The notes beneath the pieces were generated by a model that did no database searches, was not told where the DNA came from, and saw only the letters and a list, made by a program, of their open reading frames with translations. Of a stretch of 64,000 nt of DNA, positions 10,244 to 24,691 are shown piece by piece. The first letter of the stretch is position 1, and each line of letters opens with the position of its first letter. The DNA is from Alphaproteobacteria bacterium (lineage in GTDB: Bacteria > Pseudomonadota > Alphaproteobacteria > JAJTHO01 > CANGXP01). Position numbers and translations under genes: made by a program. The stretch covers positions 68,065 to 132,064 of the forward strand of contig CANGXP010000001.1 in assembly GCA_947457935.1 (NCBI GenBank), written 5' to 3'.

Positions 10244-10285
10244 TTGATTTTTGCCTTTTATGCGTATATACTATGCGCATAAAAG
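10244..10285 (+). promoter_or_regulatory. ccdAB promoter with overlapping palindromic operator
   Basis: TTGATT (10244-10249) and TATACT (10267-10272) are spaced by 17 bases. A perfect inverted repeat with ten-base arms, CTTTTATGCG at 10255-10264 and its complement at 10276-10285, brackets the -10 element with an 11-base centre that includes it. Such a site is expected for repression by the antitoxin or the CcdA-CcdB complex, as is known for ccdAB modules. Confidence 0.8.
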
Positions 10286-10296
10286 AGGTCTTTCTT

Positions 10297-10593
10297 ATGT
10301 CTACCCCCTCGCAAAAAAAACGCGCTCTTAATGTCAGTTTACCTGTTTCCCTTATTGAAGAAATACGGCAGTTAGAGCCAACCATCAATTTTTCTCAGGT
10401 CATTCAAGCAACCTTGGAAGCACGCGCTAAAAAGGCACGAGAAGCGGCATGGTTGGAGGAGAATAAGGAGGCGATTGCGGGATTGCACGCGTTTCACGAA
10501 CAACATGGGTCTTTTGCAGACGATCTCCGCGCTTATTATGGAGAAACGCTGGTATTTGACGATAGCGAAGAACAGGCATATGAGACAGTTTGA
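10297..10593 (+). CDS. ccdA: CcdA-family antitoxin
   Basis: The product has 98 residues from the ATG at 10297, which has AGAGGT eight bases upstream; the frame is open for 22 codons further but that would cover the promoter. The N-terminal ribbon-helix-helix part reads KRALNVSLPVSLIEEIRQLE and binds DNA in this family. The acidic C-terminal tail, with WLEENKEAI and later FDDSEEQAYETV, is the part that wraps the toxin. It overlaps ccdB by 14 bases. The module lies between rpsL and rpoC in otherwise essential surroundings. Confidence 0.9.
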   Translation: MSTPSQKKRALNVSLPVSLIEEIRQLEPTINFSQVIQATLEARAKKAREAAWLEENKEAIAGLHAFHEQHGSFADDLRAYYGETLVFDDSEEQAYETV

Positions 10594-10894
10594 CGTTTTT
10601 AAAAGTCCTGCTTCATGGCGCACGACACGCCCTTATTTTGTGATTATTCAGCATGATTTGTTACTCACGCTTCCGCAAATTGCTATTATTCCGCTTGTGA
10701 AACCAGAATATTGTACGTCCCAATTGAAGCGACTACACCCCATCTTGCCCGTTCACCATGAACATTTTGTGCTGTCAACGCATGACCTCTCTAATATTTC
10801 TGTACGCGATATTCGCGGTCGTCCTTTCGCTACACTGAAACAACACGCCACCGACATCATCGCCGCGCTCGACATGCTATTTTCAGGCATTTAA
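10580..10894 (+). CDS. ccdB: CcdB-family gyrase toxin
   Basis: The product has 104 residues, the usual CcdB length, starting MRQFDVFKSPASWRTTRPYF. Family features include the FDVFKSP opening, the YFVIIQHDLL strand and a C-terminal helix ending ALDMLFSGI, the region through which F-plasmid CcdB contacts GyrA. The ATG lies inside the ccdA end, so translation is coupled. It is followed by a bidirectional terminator shared with rpoC. It looks intact; activity cannot be judged from sequence. Confidence 0.88.
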   Translation: MRQFDVFKSPASWRTTRPYFVIIQHDLLLTLPQIAIIPLVKPEYCTSQLKRLHPILPVHHEHFVLSTHDLSNISVRDIRGRPFATLKQHATDIIAALDMLFSGI

Positions 10895-10900
10895 ACCACA

Positions 10901-10934
10901 AAAAACGCGCTAGAGTCTCCCCTAGCGCGTTTTT
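10901..10934. terminator. Bidirectional terminator between ccdB and rpoC
   Basis: A perfect 13-bp inverted repeat (10901-10913 and 10922-10934) encloses an eight-base loop. The arms start with five A and end with five T, so each strand has a U tract. It serves the two converging units, ccdAB and rpoBC. Confidence 0.9.
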
Positions 10935-10953
10935 GTTTGGAAGCAACGACGTT

Positions 10954-15144
<4,191 letters not shown>

Positions 15145-15180
15145 TCAATTATCGTCTAGAGTATTCAGTCTTGCAGCACC

Positions 15181-18100
15181 CTACTCCGCCGCTGGCAAAA
15201 ACTTCTGCCCCGTCGTATTCGCCGTGAGGTGAATATCCTTCTGCCGTAGCTCCACGTTAAGAGCTAACGACCGCATCTCTTTGACAAGCACGTTGAAGGA
15301 TTCAGGAATGCCTGACTCAAAGTTATCATCACCACGCACAATCGCTTCATACACTTTGGTTCTGCCCGACACGTCATCCGACTTCACGGTGAGCATTTCT
15401 TGGAGGGTATACGCTGCACCATATGCTTGCAACGCCCACACTTCCATCTCCCCGAAACGCTGTCCACCGAACTGTGCCTTACCACCAAGTGGCTGCTGCG
15501 TCACAAGACTGTAAGGTCCAATAGAACGGGCGTGAATCTTATCATCGACCAAGTGATGGAGCTTCAGGATGTAAATGTACCCAACGGTAACTTTACGGTG
15601 GAAGGTTTCCCCTGTCCGTCCGTCGATGAGCGTCATTTGCCCTGAGGTATCAACGCCTGCTTGCGCCAACATCTCGTTCACATCAAGCTCGCGTGCGCCA
15701 TCAAATACAGGCGTTGCCATTGGCACACCGTGCTTCAAGTTGCCTGCCAATTCAAACACTTCTTGTTTATCCATCGGCGCGATGATGTCTTTATACACCT
15801 CTTCGCCATAGACAGTTTTGAGTTGCTCTTTTAGCTGCTTGTCATTGTTACCACGTTGCGCGGCTTCCAATGCCGCACCAATTTGCTTGCCCAACCCTGC
15901 GGCTGCCCAACCAAGGTGCGTTTCCAAAATCTGCCCCACGTTCATACGAGACGGCACCCCTAATGGGTTCAGCACCACATCAACAGGCGTACCATCTTCT
16001 AAGTACGGCATATCTTCTTGTGGCATAATACGAGAGACAACCCCTTTGTTACCGTGGCGTCCCGCCATTTTATCACCTGGTTGTAGTTTCCGTTTTACAG
16101 CAACGAAAACCTTAACCATTTTCATCACACCAGGGAGCAAATCATCACCCCGTTGCAGTTTTTCAACCTTGTCTTCAAAACGTGCTTCTACACGCTTAAT
16201 GCTCGCTTCAAACTGGAGACGGGTTGCAGCAATGCTGTCCATGAGAACGGCATCTTCCACAACAATTTGATCCCACTGACGCGCAGACATCTCTTTCAAG
16301 AATTTCGCATCAATCGTTGTCCCCGCCTTGCCTTTAGGGGCTTTCACAACAACTTGACCTGTCAGTTTTTCTTCTAGGCGTTCAAAGTAACTGCGCTCCA
16401 GAATCACGCGCTCTGCATCCCGCTCACGCGCAAGGTTAGAAATCTCGGCTTGTTCAATCGCCAAGGCGCGTTCGTCTTTATCAACGCCCGACCGCGAGAA
16501 CACGCGAACTTCCACAATTGTGCCTGATACTCCAGGTGGCAAACGCAACGAGGTATCCCGCACATCAGAGGCTTTTTCCCCAAAGATTGCGCGGAGCAAC
16601 TTTTCTTCTGGTGTCATCGGTGATTCGCCTTTTGGCGTTACCTTACCAACCAGAATATCACCCGCTTTGACTTCCGCCCCAACATAGACAATCCCTGCCT
16701 CGTCAAGGTTTTTGAGTGCTTCTTCGCCCACGTTCGGAATATCGCGAGAAATTTCTTCATGCCCTAACTTGGTATCACGCGCCATCACTTCGAATTCTTC
16801 AATGTGAATCGAGGTAAACACATCGTCTTTCACAATGCGCTCAGAAATGAGAATGGAATCCTCAAAGTTATAGCCATTCCACGGCATGAACGCGACAAGC
16901 ATGTTGCGCCCTAATGCCAAATCACCCAATTCGGTTGACGGACCATCCGCAATAATATCGCCTTTTTCAATAACATCGCCCACACTCACCAATGGTTTTT
17001 GATTGATGCAGGTGCTTTGGTTAGAGCGTTGGAATTTCCGCAGGTTGTAAATATCAACCCCTGGTCCTGTAATGTCGCCCTCTTCTTCGGTTACTTTGAT
17101 AACAATGCGCTTTGCATCCACTTGGTCAACAATCCCTGAACGACGCGCTGCAATCGCCGCACCTGAATCGCGTGCCACGGTTGCTTCCATGCCTGTTCCC
17201 ACAAACGGTGCTTCTGAACACAGCAACGGCACTGCCTGACGTTGCATGTTTGATCCCATGAGTGCGCGGTTCGCATCATCGTTTTCTAAGAACGGAATGA
17301 GCGATGCAGCAACAGAAACCAACTGCTTGGGTGATACATCCACAAATTGAATGTCTTCAGGGCGCGCCATCACGAAATCACCCGCTTTGCGGCAACTGAT
17401 GAGATCATCCGTTAACTTCCCCGTTTTATCCACTGCCGCATTCGCTTGCGCAATGGTATAACGACCCTCTTCCATGGCAGAGAGATAGACCACTTCAGCG
17501 GTCATTTTACCACTCTCTACCTTGCGGTATGGGCTTTCAATGAAACCATAACGGTTCACCCGCGCAAAAGTCGCCAGTGAGTTAATCAGACCAATATTCG
17601 GGCCTTCAGGTGTCTCAATGGGGCAAATACGCCCATAATGGGTAGGGTGTACGTCACGCACTTCAAAACCAGCGCGTTCACGGGTCAAACCACCAGGTCC
17701 TAAGGCCGACAAACGACGCTTGTGGGTAATTTCTGATAATGGATTGGTTTGATCCATAAACTGAGAAAGCTGGGAAGAGCCGAAAAACTCTTTTACGGCT
17801 GCAGCAGCAGGTTTCGCGTTGATAAGGTCGTGTGGCATAACAGTATCAACATCGACAGAACTCATGCGTTCTTTAATCGCCCGCTCCATACGGAGCAACC
17901 CAAGGCGATATTGATTTTCCATCAACTCGCCCACAGAACGCACACGGCGGTTTCCAAGGTGATCAATATCGTCAATTTCCCCGCGACCATCTTTCAGCGA
18001 CACCAACACTTTCAAAATATTGAGAATATCATCTTTACGGAGCACGCGCTCTTCGTCTGAACACTCGACGCCCAAGCGGCTGTTCATTTTTACGCGACCA

Positions 18101-19404
18101 ACGGAAGACAAGTCGTAGCGTTCAATATCAAAGAACAAGCTGTTGAATAAAGCCTCTGCCGTCTCCAAGGTGGGCGGCTCACCGGGGCGCATTACCCGAT
18201 AAATATCAATGAGCGCTTCTTCACGACTGAAGTTTTTATCCATCGCCACGGTGTTGCGCACATGTGCCGTCGTGTTCAAGTGATCGATGTCGAGGAGCGG
18301 CAACTGTGCAAGCCCCACCTCTTGCAACAAGCTGAGCAATTTTGCATCAAGCTCATCACCCGCCTCCGCAAGAATCTCACCCGTTTGCTCATTAATCACA
18401 TCAATAGCAAGGTAACGCCCCAGCACATCCTCTTCTGCAAGCAAATAGCTTTTGAGACCTTCTTTTGCTAACTTTGAGGCAAGACGTGGTGTCACTTTCG
18501 TGCCTGCTTCTGCAACAACGGCCCCCGTATCCGCATCAACCAACGCATTGACGAGTTTTACACCGCGTACTTTATCCGCGTTGAACGCTGTTTTCCACTG
18601 CCCTTCGCCCACTTTTTCAAACAAGGCTGTTGCATAGAAAAAACTCAAAATCTCTTGTTTGCTCATGCCCTGCGCTTCATAAGGCGCAAGCACGCGACCT
18701 TCTTTGGCGGCTGCGGCACGCAATGCACCCGTTGCCGCACCATCTAAACACATCAAGAAGGTGGAGGCAGGCAATTTCCGACGGCGATCAATACGCACAT
18801 ACAGCAAATCTTTTGCATCAAACTCAAAGTCTAACCATGATCCACGGTAAGGGATTACACGCGCATTAAACAAGAATTTACCTGAAGAATGGCTTTTCCC
18901 ATGGTCATGATCAAAAAACACCCCAGGAGAACGGTGCATTTGGCTTACAATAACCCGCTCCGTGCCATTCACAACGAATGTTCCATTGGTGGTCATCAGC
19001 GGAATATCGCCCATGTACACATCTTGTTCTTTGATGTCGCGCACAGACTTAGTACCTGTGTCCTCATCAATATCCCACACAACAAGACGCAAGGTCACGC
19101 GCAAGGGAGCCGCAAACGTAATGCCGCGTTGCTGACATTCTTCTACATCGTATTTAGGTGCATCGAATTCGTAAGAAACGAACTCAAGACGCGCTTTTCC
19201 TGTGTAATCTTCCATCGGGAAAACGGAATGAAAAACTTCCTGCAACCCAATCCGCTGGCGTTTCGCAGCGGGGGTATGCATTTGCAAAAATAACTCGTAA
19301 GAATTACGCTGCACCTCAATGAGGTTAGGCATAGCGATAACTTCGGGGATACGACCAAAGCTTTTACGAATACGTTTACGGGTGGTAAAGGAAGCCGTCA
19401 TCAT
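15181..19404 (-). CDS. rpoB: DNA-directed RNA polymerase subunit beta
   Basis: The product has about 1407 residues. I choose the ATG at 19404 ([14 protein letters not shown]) because AAAAGGA lies six bases upstream; an ATG six codons earlier (19422) would overlap that Shine-Dalgarno. The rifampicin-pocket segment [19 protein letters not shown] and [20 protein letters not shown] carries the usual drug-sensitive residues. The C-terminal [15 protein letters not shown] and [19 protein letters not shown] motifs are conserved. An insert near residues 300-390 ([20 protein letters not shown] onward) is typical of alphaproteobacterial beta subunits. Confidence 0.98.
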   Translation of the reverse strand: MMTASFTTRKRIRKSFGRIPEVIAMPNLIEVQRNSYELFLQMHTPAAKRQRIGLQEVFHSVFPMEDYTGKARLEFVSYEFDAPKYDVEECQQRGITFAAPLRVTLRLVVWDIDEDTGTKSVRDIKEQDVYMGDIPLMTTNGTFVVNGTERVIVSQMHRSPGVFFDHDHGKSHSSGKFLFNARVIPYRGSWLDFEFDAKDLLYVRIDRRRKLPASTFLMCLDGAATGALRAAAAKEGRVLAPYEAQGMSKQEILSFFYATALFEKVGEGQWKTAFNADKVRGVKLVNALVDADTGAVVAEAGTKVTPRLASKLAKEGLKSYLLAEEDVLGRYLAIDVINEQTGEILAEAGDELDAKLLSLLQEVGLAQLPLLDIDHLNTTAHVRNTVAMDKNFSREEALIDIYRVMRPGEPPTLETAEALFNSLFFDIERYDLSSVGRVKMNSRLGVECSDEERVLRKDDILNILKVLVSLKDGRGEIDDIDHLGNRRVRSVGELMENQYRLGLLRMERAIKERMSSVDVDTVMPHDLINAKPAAAAVKEFFGSSQLSQFMDQTNPLSEITHKRRLSALGPGGLTRERAGFEVRDVHPTHYGRICPIETPEGPNIGLINSLATFARVNRYGFIESPYRKVESGKMTAEVVYLSAMEEGRYTIAQANAAVDKTGKLTDDLISCRKAGDFVMARPEDIQFVDVSPKQLVSVAASLIPFLENDDANRALMGSNMQRQAVPLLCSEAPFVGTGMEATVARDSGAAIAARRSGIVDQVDAKRIVIKVTEEEGDITGPGVDIYNLRKFQRSNQSTCINQKPLVSVGDVIEKGDIIADGPSTELGDLALGRNMLVAFMPWNGYNFEDSILISERIVKDDVFTSIHIEEFEVMARDTKLGHEEISRDIPNVGEEALKNLDEAGIVYVGAEVKAGDILVGKVTPKGESPMTPEEKLLRAIFGEKASDVRDTSLRLPPGVSGTIVEVRVFSRSGVDKDERALAIEQAEISNLARERDAERVILERSYFERLEEKLTGQVVVKAPKGKAGTTIDAKFLKEMSARQWDQIVVEDAVLMDSIAATRLQFEASIKRVEARFEDKVEKLQRGDDLLPGVMKMVKVFVAVKRKLQPGDKMAGRHGNKGVVSRIMPQEDMPYLEDGTPVDVVLNPLGVPSRMNVGQILETHLGWAAAGLGKQIGAALEAAQRGNNDKQLKEQLKTVYGEEVYKDIIAPMDKQEVFELAGNLKHGVPMATPVFDGARELDVNEMLAQAGVDTSGQMTLIDGRTGETFHRKVTVGYIYILKLHHLVDDKIHARSIGPYSLVTQQPLGGKAQFGGQRFGEMEVWALQAYGAAYTLQEMLTVKSDDVSGRTKVYEAIVRGDDNFESGIPESFNVLVKEMRSLALNVELRQKDIHLTANTTGQKFLPAAE

Positions 19405-19431
19405 TCTAAATCCTTTTAACATTTGCGCAGC

Positions 19432-19465
19432 AAAAAAACTGGCTTCTCACAGCGAAAAACCAGTT
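19432..19465 (-). terminator. Terminator-like leader hairpin just before rpoB
   Basis: On the minus strand a 12-bp stem with G-U pairs (19454-19465 with 19437-19448) and a five-base loop is followed by a run of T (19432-19438). It lies 28 bases upstream of the rpoB start and downstream of a candidate rpoB promoter. It may act as a transcription attenuator or mRNA processing site; this is inference. Confidence 0.55.
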
Positions 19466-19568
19466 GGGCAATCTCTACAAAAACAGTGCATTGCCAAATT
19501 CTTGGCAAGCCTCAGAAAACCTCATCACGCACGAACCACAGTCAGCAATACAAACACTTGAGGGAGTG

Positions 19569-19596
19569 ACAATACGCAAGCATACACACTTGTCAA
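19569..19596 (-). promoter_or_regulatory. Candidate rpoBC promoter
   Basis: TTGACA (19591-19596) and TATTGT (19569-19574) on the minus strand are spaced by 16 bases. The element begins directly after the T tract of the hairpin that follows rplL, the usual place for a secondary promoter between L7/L12 and beta. Confidence 0.55.
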
Positions 19597-19600
19597 CCAC

Positions 19601-19641
19601 AAAAAACAAAAGAAACTGCCAGAGAATTCTCTAGCAGCTTC
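19601..19641 (-). terminator. Terminator or attenuator after rplL
   Basis: On the minus strand a 15-bp stem with two G-U pairs (19627-19641 with 19612-19626) and almost no loop is followed by a T-rich tract interrupted by G. It starts 21 bases after the rplL stop. In Escherichia coli a partial terminator and an RNase III site occupy the corresponding interval. Confidence 0.7.
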
Positions 19642-19661
19642 CTTGCTTCACAACAACAACT

Positions 19662-20036
19662 TTACTTCAATTCTACTTTAGCACCAGCCGCTTCAAGCTT
19701 CGTCTTAATATCTTCAGCTTCAGCTTTAGATGCCGCTTCTTTTACGGTCTTAGGCGCACCATCAACGAGGTCTTTCGCTTCTTTCAAGCCAAGAGCTGTA
19801 ATTGCACGCACTTCTTTAATAACATTAATTTTGTTATCCCCTGCAGAAACAAGCACAACATCAAATTCTGTTTTTTCTTCCGCAGCGGGAGCCGCCGCAC
19901 CGCCGCCTGCTGCCGCAACAGCAACGGGAGCCGCCGCAGAAACGCCCCACTTTTCTTCCAAAAGCTTTGCAAGTTCTGCCGCTTCAAGAACGGTCAACCC
20001 AGAAAGGTCATCAACGATTTGTTGTAAATTAGCCAT
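19662..20036 (-). CDS. rplL: 50S ribosomal protein L7/L12
   Basis: The product has 124 residues. The N-terminal dimerisation helix ([20 protein letters not shown]) is followed by an Ala-rich hinge near residues 38-55 and the C-terminal factor-binding domain ([20 protein letters not shown]). L7/L12 forms the stalk that recruits translation GTPases. It follows rplJ by 23 bases and shares its transcript. Confidence 0.98.
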   Translation of the reverse strand: MANLQQIVDDLSGLTVLEAAELAKLLEEKWGVSAAAPVAVAAAGGGAAAPAAEEKTEFDVVLVSAGDNKINVIKEVRAITALGLKEAKDLVDGAPKTVKEAASKAEAEDIKTKLEAAGAKVELK

Positions 20037-20059
20037 GGTAAATACTCCTATATGTTAAA

Positions 20060-20569
20060 CTAACTTTTGTTGGCGAATGCCCCGACAACCCGCGCCAATT
20101 GCGCCGCAGGAGCCTGAACAATACCCGCAATCTTTGTGGCAGGCGCAAGCACGATGCCAATAATTTTGCCGCGTAGCTGATCGAGAGACGGCAATGTCGC
20201 AAGCACCTGCACTTCTGCTGCAGAAAGCAACTTGCCATCCATTACGCCAGCCACAATTGTAAATTTGTCATTTGCCTTTGCAAATTCCGCCGCCACTTTT
20301 GCAACTGCCACAGGGTCATTTGCTGCCGCAATCGTGGTTGGCCCCTTGAGCACAGAATCGAGCACTTCGCAAGGCGTACCCTTTGCCGCCAAACGCGCCA
20401 ATGTATTTTTTGCAACGCGGAATGTCGCATTTGCACCACGCATTTTCACACGCAAATCACCAGACTGCTGTACCGTCAAACCAGTCTGATGGGCAATTAC
20501 AACGAAAGAGTTATCATTAAAAAGAGAATTGAGTTCCGCCACAACTTCGGGCTTACGCGCTTTTAGCAT
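20060..20569 (-). CDS. rplJ: 50S ribosomal protein L10
   Basis: The product has 169 residues. L10 anchors the L7/L12 stalk to 23S rRNA and represses its own mRNA in many bacteria. The conserved features are the HQTGLTVQQSGDLRVKMRGA region, AKNTLARLAAKGT, and a C-terminal helix for L12 dimers (GIVQAPAAQLARVVGAF). The start has AGGA eight bases upstream. Unusually, rplKA does not precede it; that pair is found about 11 kb away on the other strand. Confidence 0.98.
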   Translation of the reverse strand: MLKARKPEVVAELNSLFNDNSFVVIAHQTGLTVQQSGDLRVKMRGANATFRVAKNTLARLAAKGTPCEVLDSVLKGPTTIAAANDPVAVAKVAAEFAKANDKFTIVAGVMDGKLLSAAEVQVLATLPSLDQLRGKIIGIVLAPATKIAGIVQAPAAQLARVVGAFANKS

Positions 20570-20714
20570 TCTACTATCCTATTGTACTGTTTTTTACAAA
20601 AATAGTCAAGAGACGCGCGGCATTCTAGAGTCAAATAGAACATCTTGCTATCTATACAGGCATTACGAAAGTCCAAAACTCTTTCCCTGTAGTCTCTGAC
20701 GGCTTTAGTAAAAG
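20570..20714 (-). promoter_or_regulatory. Candidate L10-binding leader of rplJL
   Basis: The 145 nucleotides between the predicted transcription start and rplJ hold no gene. They contain complementary segments, CTACAGG (within 20685-20700) and GCCTGTATAG (within 20647-20662), that could form an irregular stem like the L10-binding kink in known L10 leaders. Assignment rests on position and partial pairing only. Confidence 0.4.
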
Positions 20715-20721
20715 AAAATGC

Positions 20722-20749
20722 TTTATATCGATATTTTTCGACTATGCAA
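20722..20749 (-). promoter_or_regulatory. Candidate rplJL promoter
   Basis: TTGCAT (20744-20749) and TATAAA (20722-20727) on the minus strand are 16 bases apart, with transcription expected near 20715. It lies downstream of tRNA-Tyr, so rplJL could also receive read-through from the tRNA promoter. Confidence 0.55.
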
Positions 20750-20779
20750 GTATTTTTAATAGCGTTGCAAAAAAATAAA

Positions 20780-20865
20780 TGGTGGAGGAGGTAGGATTTG
20801 AACCTACGAACTCCTAAGAGGGCAGATTTACAGTCTGCTGCCATTGACCGCTCGGCCACTCCTCC
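20780..20865 (-). tRNA. tRNA-Tyr (anticodon GTA)
   Basis: An 86-base tRNA with encoded CCA. The acceptor stem pairs GGAGGAG (from 20865) with CTCCTCC next to the 3' end. The anticodon loop reads CTGTAAA with anticodon GTA, the T-loop contains GGTTCAAATCC, and there is a long variable arm (CCTCTTAGGAG region) as expected for bacterial tRNA-Tyr. Confidence 0.95.
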
Positions 20866-20885
20866 ACGCGTCGATAAGGATTTGC

Positions 20886-20914
20886 CACTATTGCGATTTT
20901 CGCGTAGATGTCAA
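20886..20914 (-). promoter_or_regulatory. Candidate tRNA-Tyr promoter
   Basis: TTGACA (20909-20914) and ATAGTG (20886-20891) on the minus strand are 17 bases apart and lie about 20 bases upstream of the mature tRNA-Tyr end. The -10 is a weak match. Confidence 0.45.
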
Positions 20915-20947
20915 CGCACACTTTTCACTCACGAGGATTTTTTCCAA

Positions 20948-21730
20948 ATGCGCCCCCCTAAAAAATCGCCTTTCCCCCAAAAACAAGGGAACACAGCCCC
21001 TAAAGCGGGGGGCTATTATCTCTATGGATTTCATGCGGTGCTGGCAGCGCTCAACAATCCGCAGCGTAAAAATAAAAAATTGTTGGTGACAGGGGAAAAT
21101 GCGAGTCGCCCAGAACTCCTCCCGTTCACAGGGAAAATTCCTGTTGAGACGTGCGGCAAACAAGACTTAGAGCGTGTGCTCCCCATGGGCGCAGTGCATC
21201 AGGGGATTGCGCTTTTGACCAGCCCCCTTGAGCAACTCGATTTAGAAGTGTTTTTGCGTGATGCGCCCGAACATACCGCCCTTATCGTCTTGGATCAGGT
21301 AACAGACCCCCACAATGTGGGCGCAATCTTGCGCTCGAGTGCGGCATTTGGTGCAAGCGCGGTTGTGGTGCAAGCACGCCATAGCCCTGAAGAATCAGGC
21401 ACGTTGGCAAAAGCCGCCAGCGGCGCTTTAGAAAACATGCCTTATATTAGTGTCACGAATATCACCCGCGCACTCGAATACCTGAAAAAAGAAGGGTTCT
21501 GGTGTTTAGGCATGGATGCAGAGGGCAGTCAGAATCTGGCGACACTCAAAATTCCTGAAAAAGTTGCGCTGGTTTATGGCGCGGAAGGGGATGGGCTGAG
21601 AAGACTTACCAAGGAAAATTGCGATGTGTTGGTGCATGTGCAAACGTCGGGAACATTTTCGAGTCTTAATGTGTCGAATGCGGTGGCGGTGGGGTTGTAT
21701 GAGGTGAATAGGCAAAAAGGAGTGGCATAA
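20948..21730 (+). CDS. rlmB: 23S rRNA 2'-O-ribose methyltransferase, RlmB/TrmH (SpoU) family
   Basis: The product has 260 residues from the ATG at 20948 with GAGGA upstream; the frame is open further but would run antisense through tRNA-Tyr. An N-terminal substrate-binding domain (YYLYGFHAVLAALNN) precedes the SPOUT catalytic domain with motifs LDQVTDPHNVGAILRSSAAF, VYGAEGDGLRRL and the C-terminal SSLNVSNAVAVGLYE that forms the knotted SAM pocket. RlmB modifies G2251 in the peptidyl transferase loop; the sister enzyme TrmH is a less likely alternative. Confidence 0.9.
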   Translation: MRPPKKSPFPQKQGNTAPKAGGYYLYGFHAVLAALNNPQRKNKKLLVTGENASRPELLPFTGKIPVETCGKQDLERVLPMGAVHQGIALLTSPLEQLDLEVFLRDAPEHTALIVLDQVTDPHNVGAILRSSAAFGASAVVVQARHSPEESGTLAKAASGALENMPYISVTNITRALEYLKKEGFWCLGMDAEGSQNLATLKIPEKVALVYGAEGDGLRRLTKENCDVLVHVQTSGTFSSLNVSNAVAVGLYEVNRQKGVA

Positions 21731-21732
21731 AA

Positions 21733-21807
21733 AGCGGGTATCGGGTATGGGGTTTCGGTGCAAGAAAGAACCTTCTGATTGAAACCCCAAACCCCAAACC
21801 CGACCTT
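21733..21807. repeat. Long imperfect hairpin filling the rlmB-purQ gap
   Basis: Runs of GGGT/GGGG on the left (21737-21756) pair with ACCCC runs on the right (21781-21803), around an inner AGAA/TTCT pairing. The structure spans nearly the whole spacer and ends against the purQ start, which has no clear Shine-Dalgarno. It may act as a terminator-like or mRNA-stabilising hairpin. Confidence 0.45.
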
Positions 21808-21809
21808 TT

Positions 21810-22499
21810 ATGAAAACAGCCGTTATCACCTTCCCCGCCTCTAACTGTGACCGCGATATGGCGGTTGCCCTAGAGCATGTTACAGGCAAAGCCCCTTTGC
21901 GCATTTGGCATCAAGAAACGCATATCCCTGATGACGTTGGGTTTATCGCGTTACCAGGGGGATTCTCATATGGGGATTATCTCCGTTGTGGTGCCATGGC
22001 GGCACACTCTGCCATTATGCAAGAGGTGAAACGCCATGCCGCACGCGGCACGCGGATTTTGGGTGTCTGCAACGGCTTTCAGATTCTCTGTGAAGCAGGA
22101 CTGTTATCAGGTGCGCTCTTACGCAACAAGGGGCAAAAGTTTATTTGCCGTAGCGTTTCCGTGCGAGTGAATACTCACTCACAATTCACCAGCGCCTATC
22201 ATGCGCCTGCTATTACACTCCCGATCGCCCACCATGATGGCAACTATTTTGCAGATGAGCGAACGCTCACTCACATCAAAGACAAGGATTTAATTGCGTT
22301 TCAGTATTGTGACGCAGCGGGGAATGTCACTCAAGAAGCAAACCCTAATGGCGCAGTGAATAATATTGCAGGGATTTTTAACGACAGCAAAACTATTCTA
22401 GGCATGATGCCGCATCCAGAACGGGTGGTGGATGGACAATTACAGGGCGGCACCGATGGTACCCCCTTATTTAAAAGCATTGTAGAGGCATTGAATTAG
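21810..22499 (+). CDS. purQ: Phosphoribosylformylglycinamidine synthase subunit I (glutaminase)
   Basis: The product has 229 residues, a class I glutamine amidotransferase supplying ammonia to PurL in the fourth step of purine synthesis. The nucleophile elbow is [13 protein letters not shown] with Cys about residue 88, and the His/Glu of the triad are in [11 protein letters not shown]. The N-terminal [13 protein letters not shown] fits PurQ. It is followed after one base by purL, the standard pair. I see no purS in the immediate neighbourhood. Confidence 0.96.
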   Translation: MKTAVITFPASNCDRDMAVALEHVTGKAPLRIWHQETHIPDDVGFIALPGGFSYGDYLRCGAMAAHSAIMQEVKRHAARGTRILGVCNGFQILCEAGLLSGALLRNKGQKFICRSVSVRVNTHSQFTSAYHAPAITLPIAHHDGNYFADERTLTHIKDKDLIAFQYCDAAGNVTQEANPNGAVNNIAGIFNDSKTILGMMPHPERVVDGQLQGGTDGTPLFKSIVEALN

Positions 22500-22500
22500 T

Positions 22501-24687
22501 ATGACGGCAGTTAAAAAACTCACCGCAGCAGACGCCGCTGTACACGGTGTAACACAGCAAGAATTTGCAAGCATTGAGCGGATTTTGGGGCGTTCGCCCT
22601 CCCCCACCGAACTCGGGATTTTTTCCGTGATGTGGAGTGAGCATTGCTCGTATAAATCGTCGAAAAAATGGCTAAAAACCCTGCCGACAACCGCGCCATG
22701 GGTCATTTGTGGGCCGGGGGAAAATGCGGGCGTAATTGACATTGGCGATAATCAGGCAGCCATTTTTAAAATTGAAAGCCATAATCACCCGTCTTTCATC
22801 GAGCCATTCCAAGGCGCGGCAACAGGCGTGGGCGGCATCATGCGCGATGTGTTCACCATGGGCGCACGCCCCATTGCCAACCTCAATGCATTACGTTTTG
22901 GGGATCCGTCCCATCCTAAAACCAAGAAACTCTTAGAAGGCGTTGTGGCAGGCATTGGCGGCTATGGCAACTGTATGGGCGTGCCCACCGTGGGCGGTGA
23001 GTGCGAGTTCAACCCTGCGTATAACGGCAATATCCTTGTCAATGCGATGACGGTGGGCATTGCCGAGCAAGATAAGATCTTTTATTCGGCAGCGGCGGGT
23101 GTGGGCAATTTGATTGTCTATGTGGGCGCGAAAACAGGACGCGATGGCATTCATGGCGCAACGATGGCATCGGCAGAATTTTCAGATGATGCGGAGGAAA
23201 AACGCCCAACGGTACAGGTGGGCGATCCGTTCACCGAAAAGCTCTTACTTGAGGCCTGCTTGGAGCTGATGGCAACGGATGCGATTGTCGCCATTCAGGA
23301 TATGGGGGCGGCAGGTTTAACCTCTTCCTCTGTGGAAATGGCGAGTAAAGGCGGCGTGGGGATTGAGCTGGTGTTAGATACCGTGCCGTGTCGCGAAGAA
23401 AACATGACGGCAGAAGAGATGATGCTCTCTGAAAGTCAAGAGCGCATGTTGATGATTTTAAAGCCTGAGCGCGAAGCCATGGCGCACGCCATTTTCAAAA
23501 AATGGGAATTGGATTTTGCCGTTATTGGGCAAGTGACCGACACAGGGCGGTTGATTATCAGGCATCATGGCGTGGTGGAGGCAGATATTGTGGTAGCCCC
23601 CTTGGTGGCAGAATCCCCTGAATATGATAGACCCTATACCCTCACGTCCCCCTTGCCAGAACTAAAAGTGAACACTCACTCACTCGACACAACAGAGATA
23701 AAACAAGCGTTACAGGCGATACTCACGCATCCCAATCAAGCGAGTAAACGCTGGATTTGGGAGCAATATGATAGCTCTGTCGGGGCAGAGACGATTGCCG
23801 CAAGTGGGGGTGATGCAGCGGTGGTACGCGTTCACGGCACGCAAAAAGCCTTGGCGATGACCACCGATTGCACGCCGCGTTATTGCTATGCCTCGCCATT
23901 CGAGGGCGGCAAACAAGCCGTTGCCGAAACATGGCGGAATCTCATCGCTTCAGGGGCAAAACCACTCGCCATTACCAACAATCTTAATTTTGGCAATCCT
24001 GAAAAACCCGCCATTATGGGGCAGTTAGTGGGCTGCATTCAAGGGATGAGTGCTGCCTGCAAAGCTTTGGATTATCCCGTTATTTCAGGCAACGTCTCGC
24101 TTTACAACGAGACGAGCGGCAACGCCATTCTGCCAACTCCTGTGATTGGCGGCGTGGGTTTATTAAGCAGTGTTCAAAATTTTCTACCCAATCATTTTCA
24201 GCAAACAGGCGAAACGATTATTGTTTTGGGCGCAAACCAAGGGTACTTGGGCTGTTCGCTCTATCAAGAACTGCAAAAAATTGAGGGCAATTTCGCGCCG
24301 CCATCTGTTGATCTTGAAGCGGAGAAAGCCGCAGGAACGCTGGTGTTGAGGCTCAATTTTGAAAAATTACTCACATCTTGCCATGATATTTCTACAGGCG
24401 GGTTGCTGCTCGCCGTGGTTGAGATGACCTTTGCAAAAAAAATCGGCTGTACGCTAGAGATTCCCACCGATACAGGGCTATTATTCGGCGAAGATCAAGC
24501 TCGCTACATCATCACTACAAAATCGCTTGAAACGGTTGAAAAATGGGCGCTTGAGGCGCATATTCCGTACAAAAAATTGGGAACAACGGGCGGTGATACC
24601 CTGCTCATCAATGGAGAATCGATCGATACAATCGATCGATTACGACAGGCGCATGAAGCGTGGCTGCCGAAGTATATGGAGGCATAG
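22501..24687 (+). CDS. purL: Phosphoribosylformylglycinamidine synthase subunit II
   Basis: The product has 728 residues, the size of the short PurL used together with PurQ and PurS. Motifs include [16 protein letters not shown] near residue 50, [20 protein letters not shown] (ATP and substrate loop), and [15 protein letters not shown]. It uses ATP and PurQ-derived ammonia to make FGAM. The ATG is one base after the purQ stop. A further open frame continues into bolA four bases later, so these genes are probably one transcript. Confidence 0.97.
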   Translation: MTAVKKLTAADAAVHGVTQQEFASIERILGRSPSPTELGIFSVMWSEHCSYKSSKKWLKTLPTTAPWVICGPGENAGVIDIGDNQAAIFKIESHNHPSFIEPFQGAATGVGGIMRDVFTMGARPIANLNALRFGDPSHPKTKKLLEGVVAGIGGYGNCMGVPTVGGECEFNPAYNGNILVNAMTVGIAEQDKIFYSAAAGVGNLIVYVGAKTGRDGIHGATMASAEFSDDAEEKRPTVQVGDPFTEKLLLEACLELMATDAIVAIQDMGAAGLTSSSVEMASKGGVGIELVLDTVPCREENMTAEEMMLSESQERMLMILKPEREAMAHAIFKKWELDFAVIGQVTDTGRLIIRHHGVVEADIVVAPLVAESPEYDRPYTLTSPLPELKVNTHSLDTTEIKQALQAILTHPNQASKRWIWEQYDSSVGAETIAASGGDAAVVRVHGTQKALAMTTDCTPRYCYASPFEGGKQAVAETWRNLIASGAKPLAITNNLNFGNPEKPAIMGQLVGCIQGMSAACKALDYPVISGNVSLYNETSGNAILPTPVIGGVGLLSSVQNFLPNHFQQTGETIIVLGANQGYLGCSLYQELQKIEGNFAPPSVDLEAEKAAGTLVLRLNFEKLLTSCHDISTGGLLLAVVEMTFAKKIGCTLEIPTDTGLLFGEDQARYIITTKSLETVEKWALEAHIPYKKLGTTGGDTLLINGESIDTIDRLRQAHEAWLPKYMEA

Positions 24688-24691
24688 AGCC

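Noticed and set aside
20563-20859. 98-codon frame starting inside tRNA-Tyr
   Set aside because: The N-terminus is the translation of the tRNA and the rest is the rplJ leader; not a protein gene.
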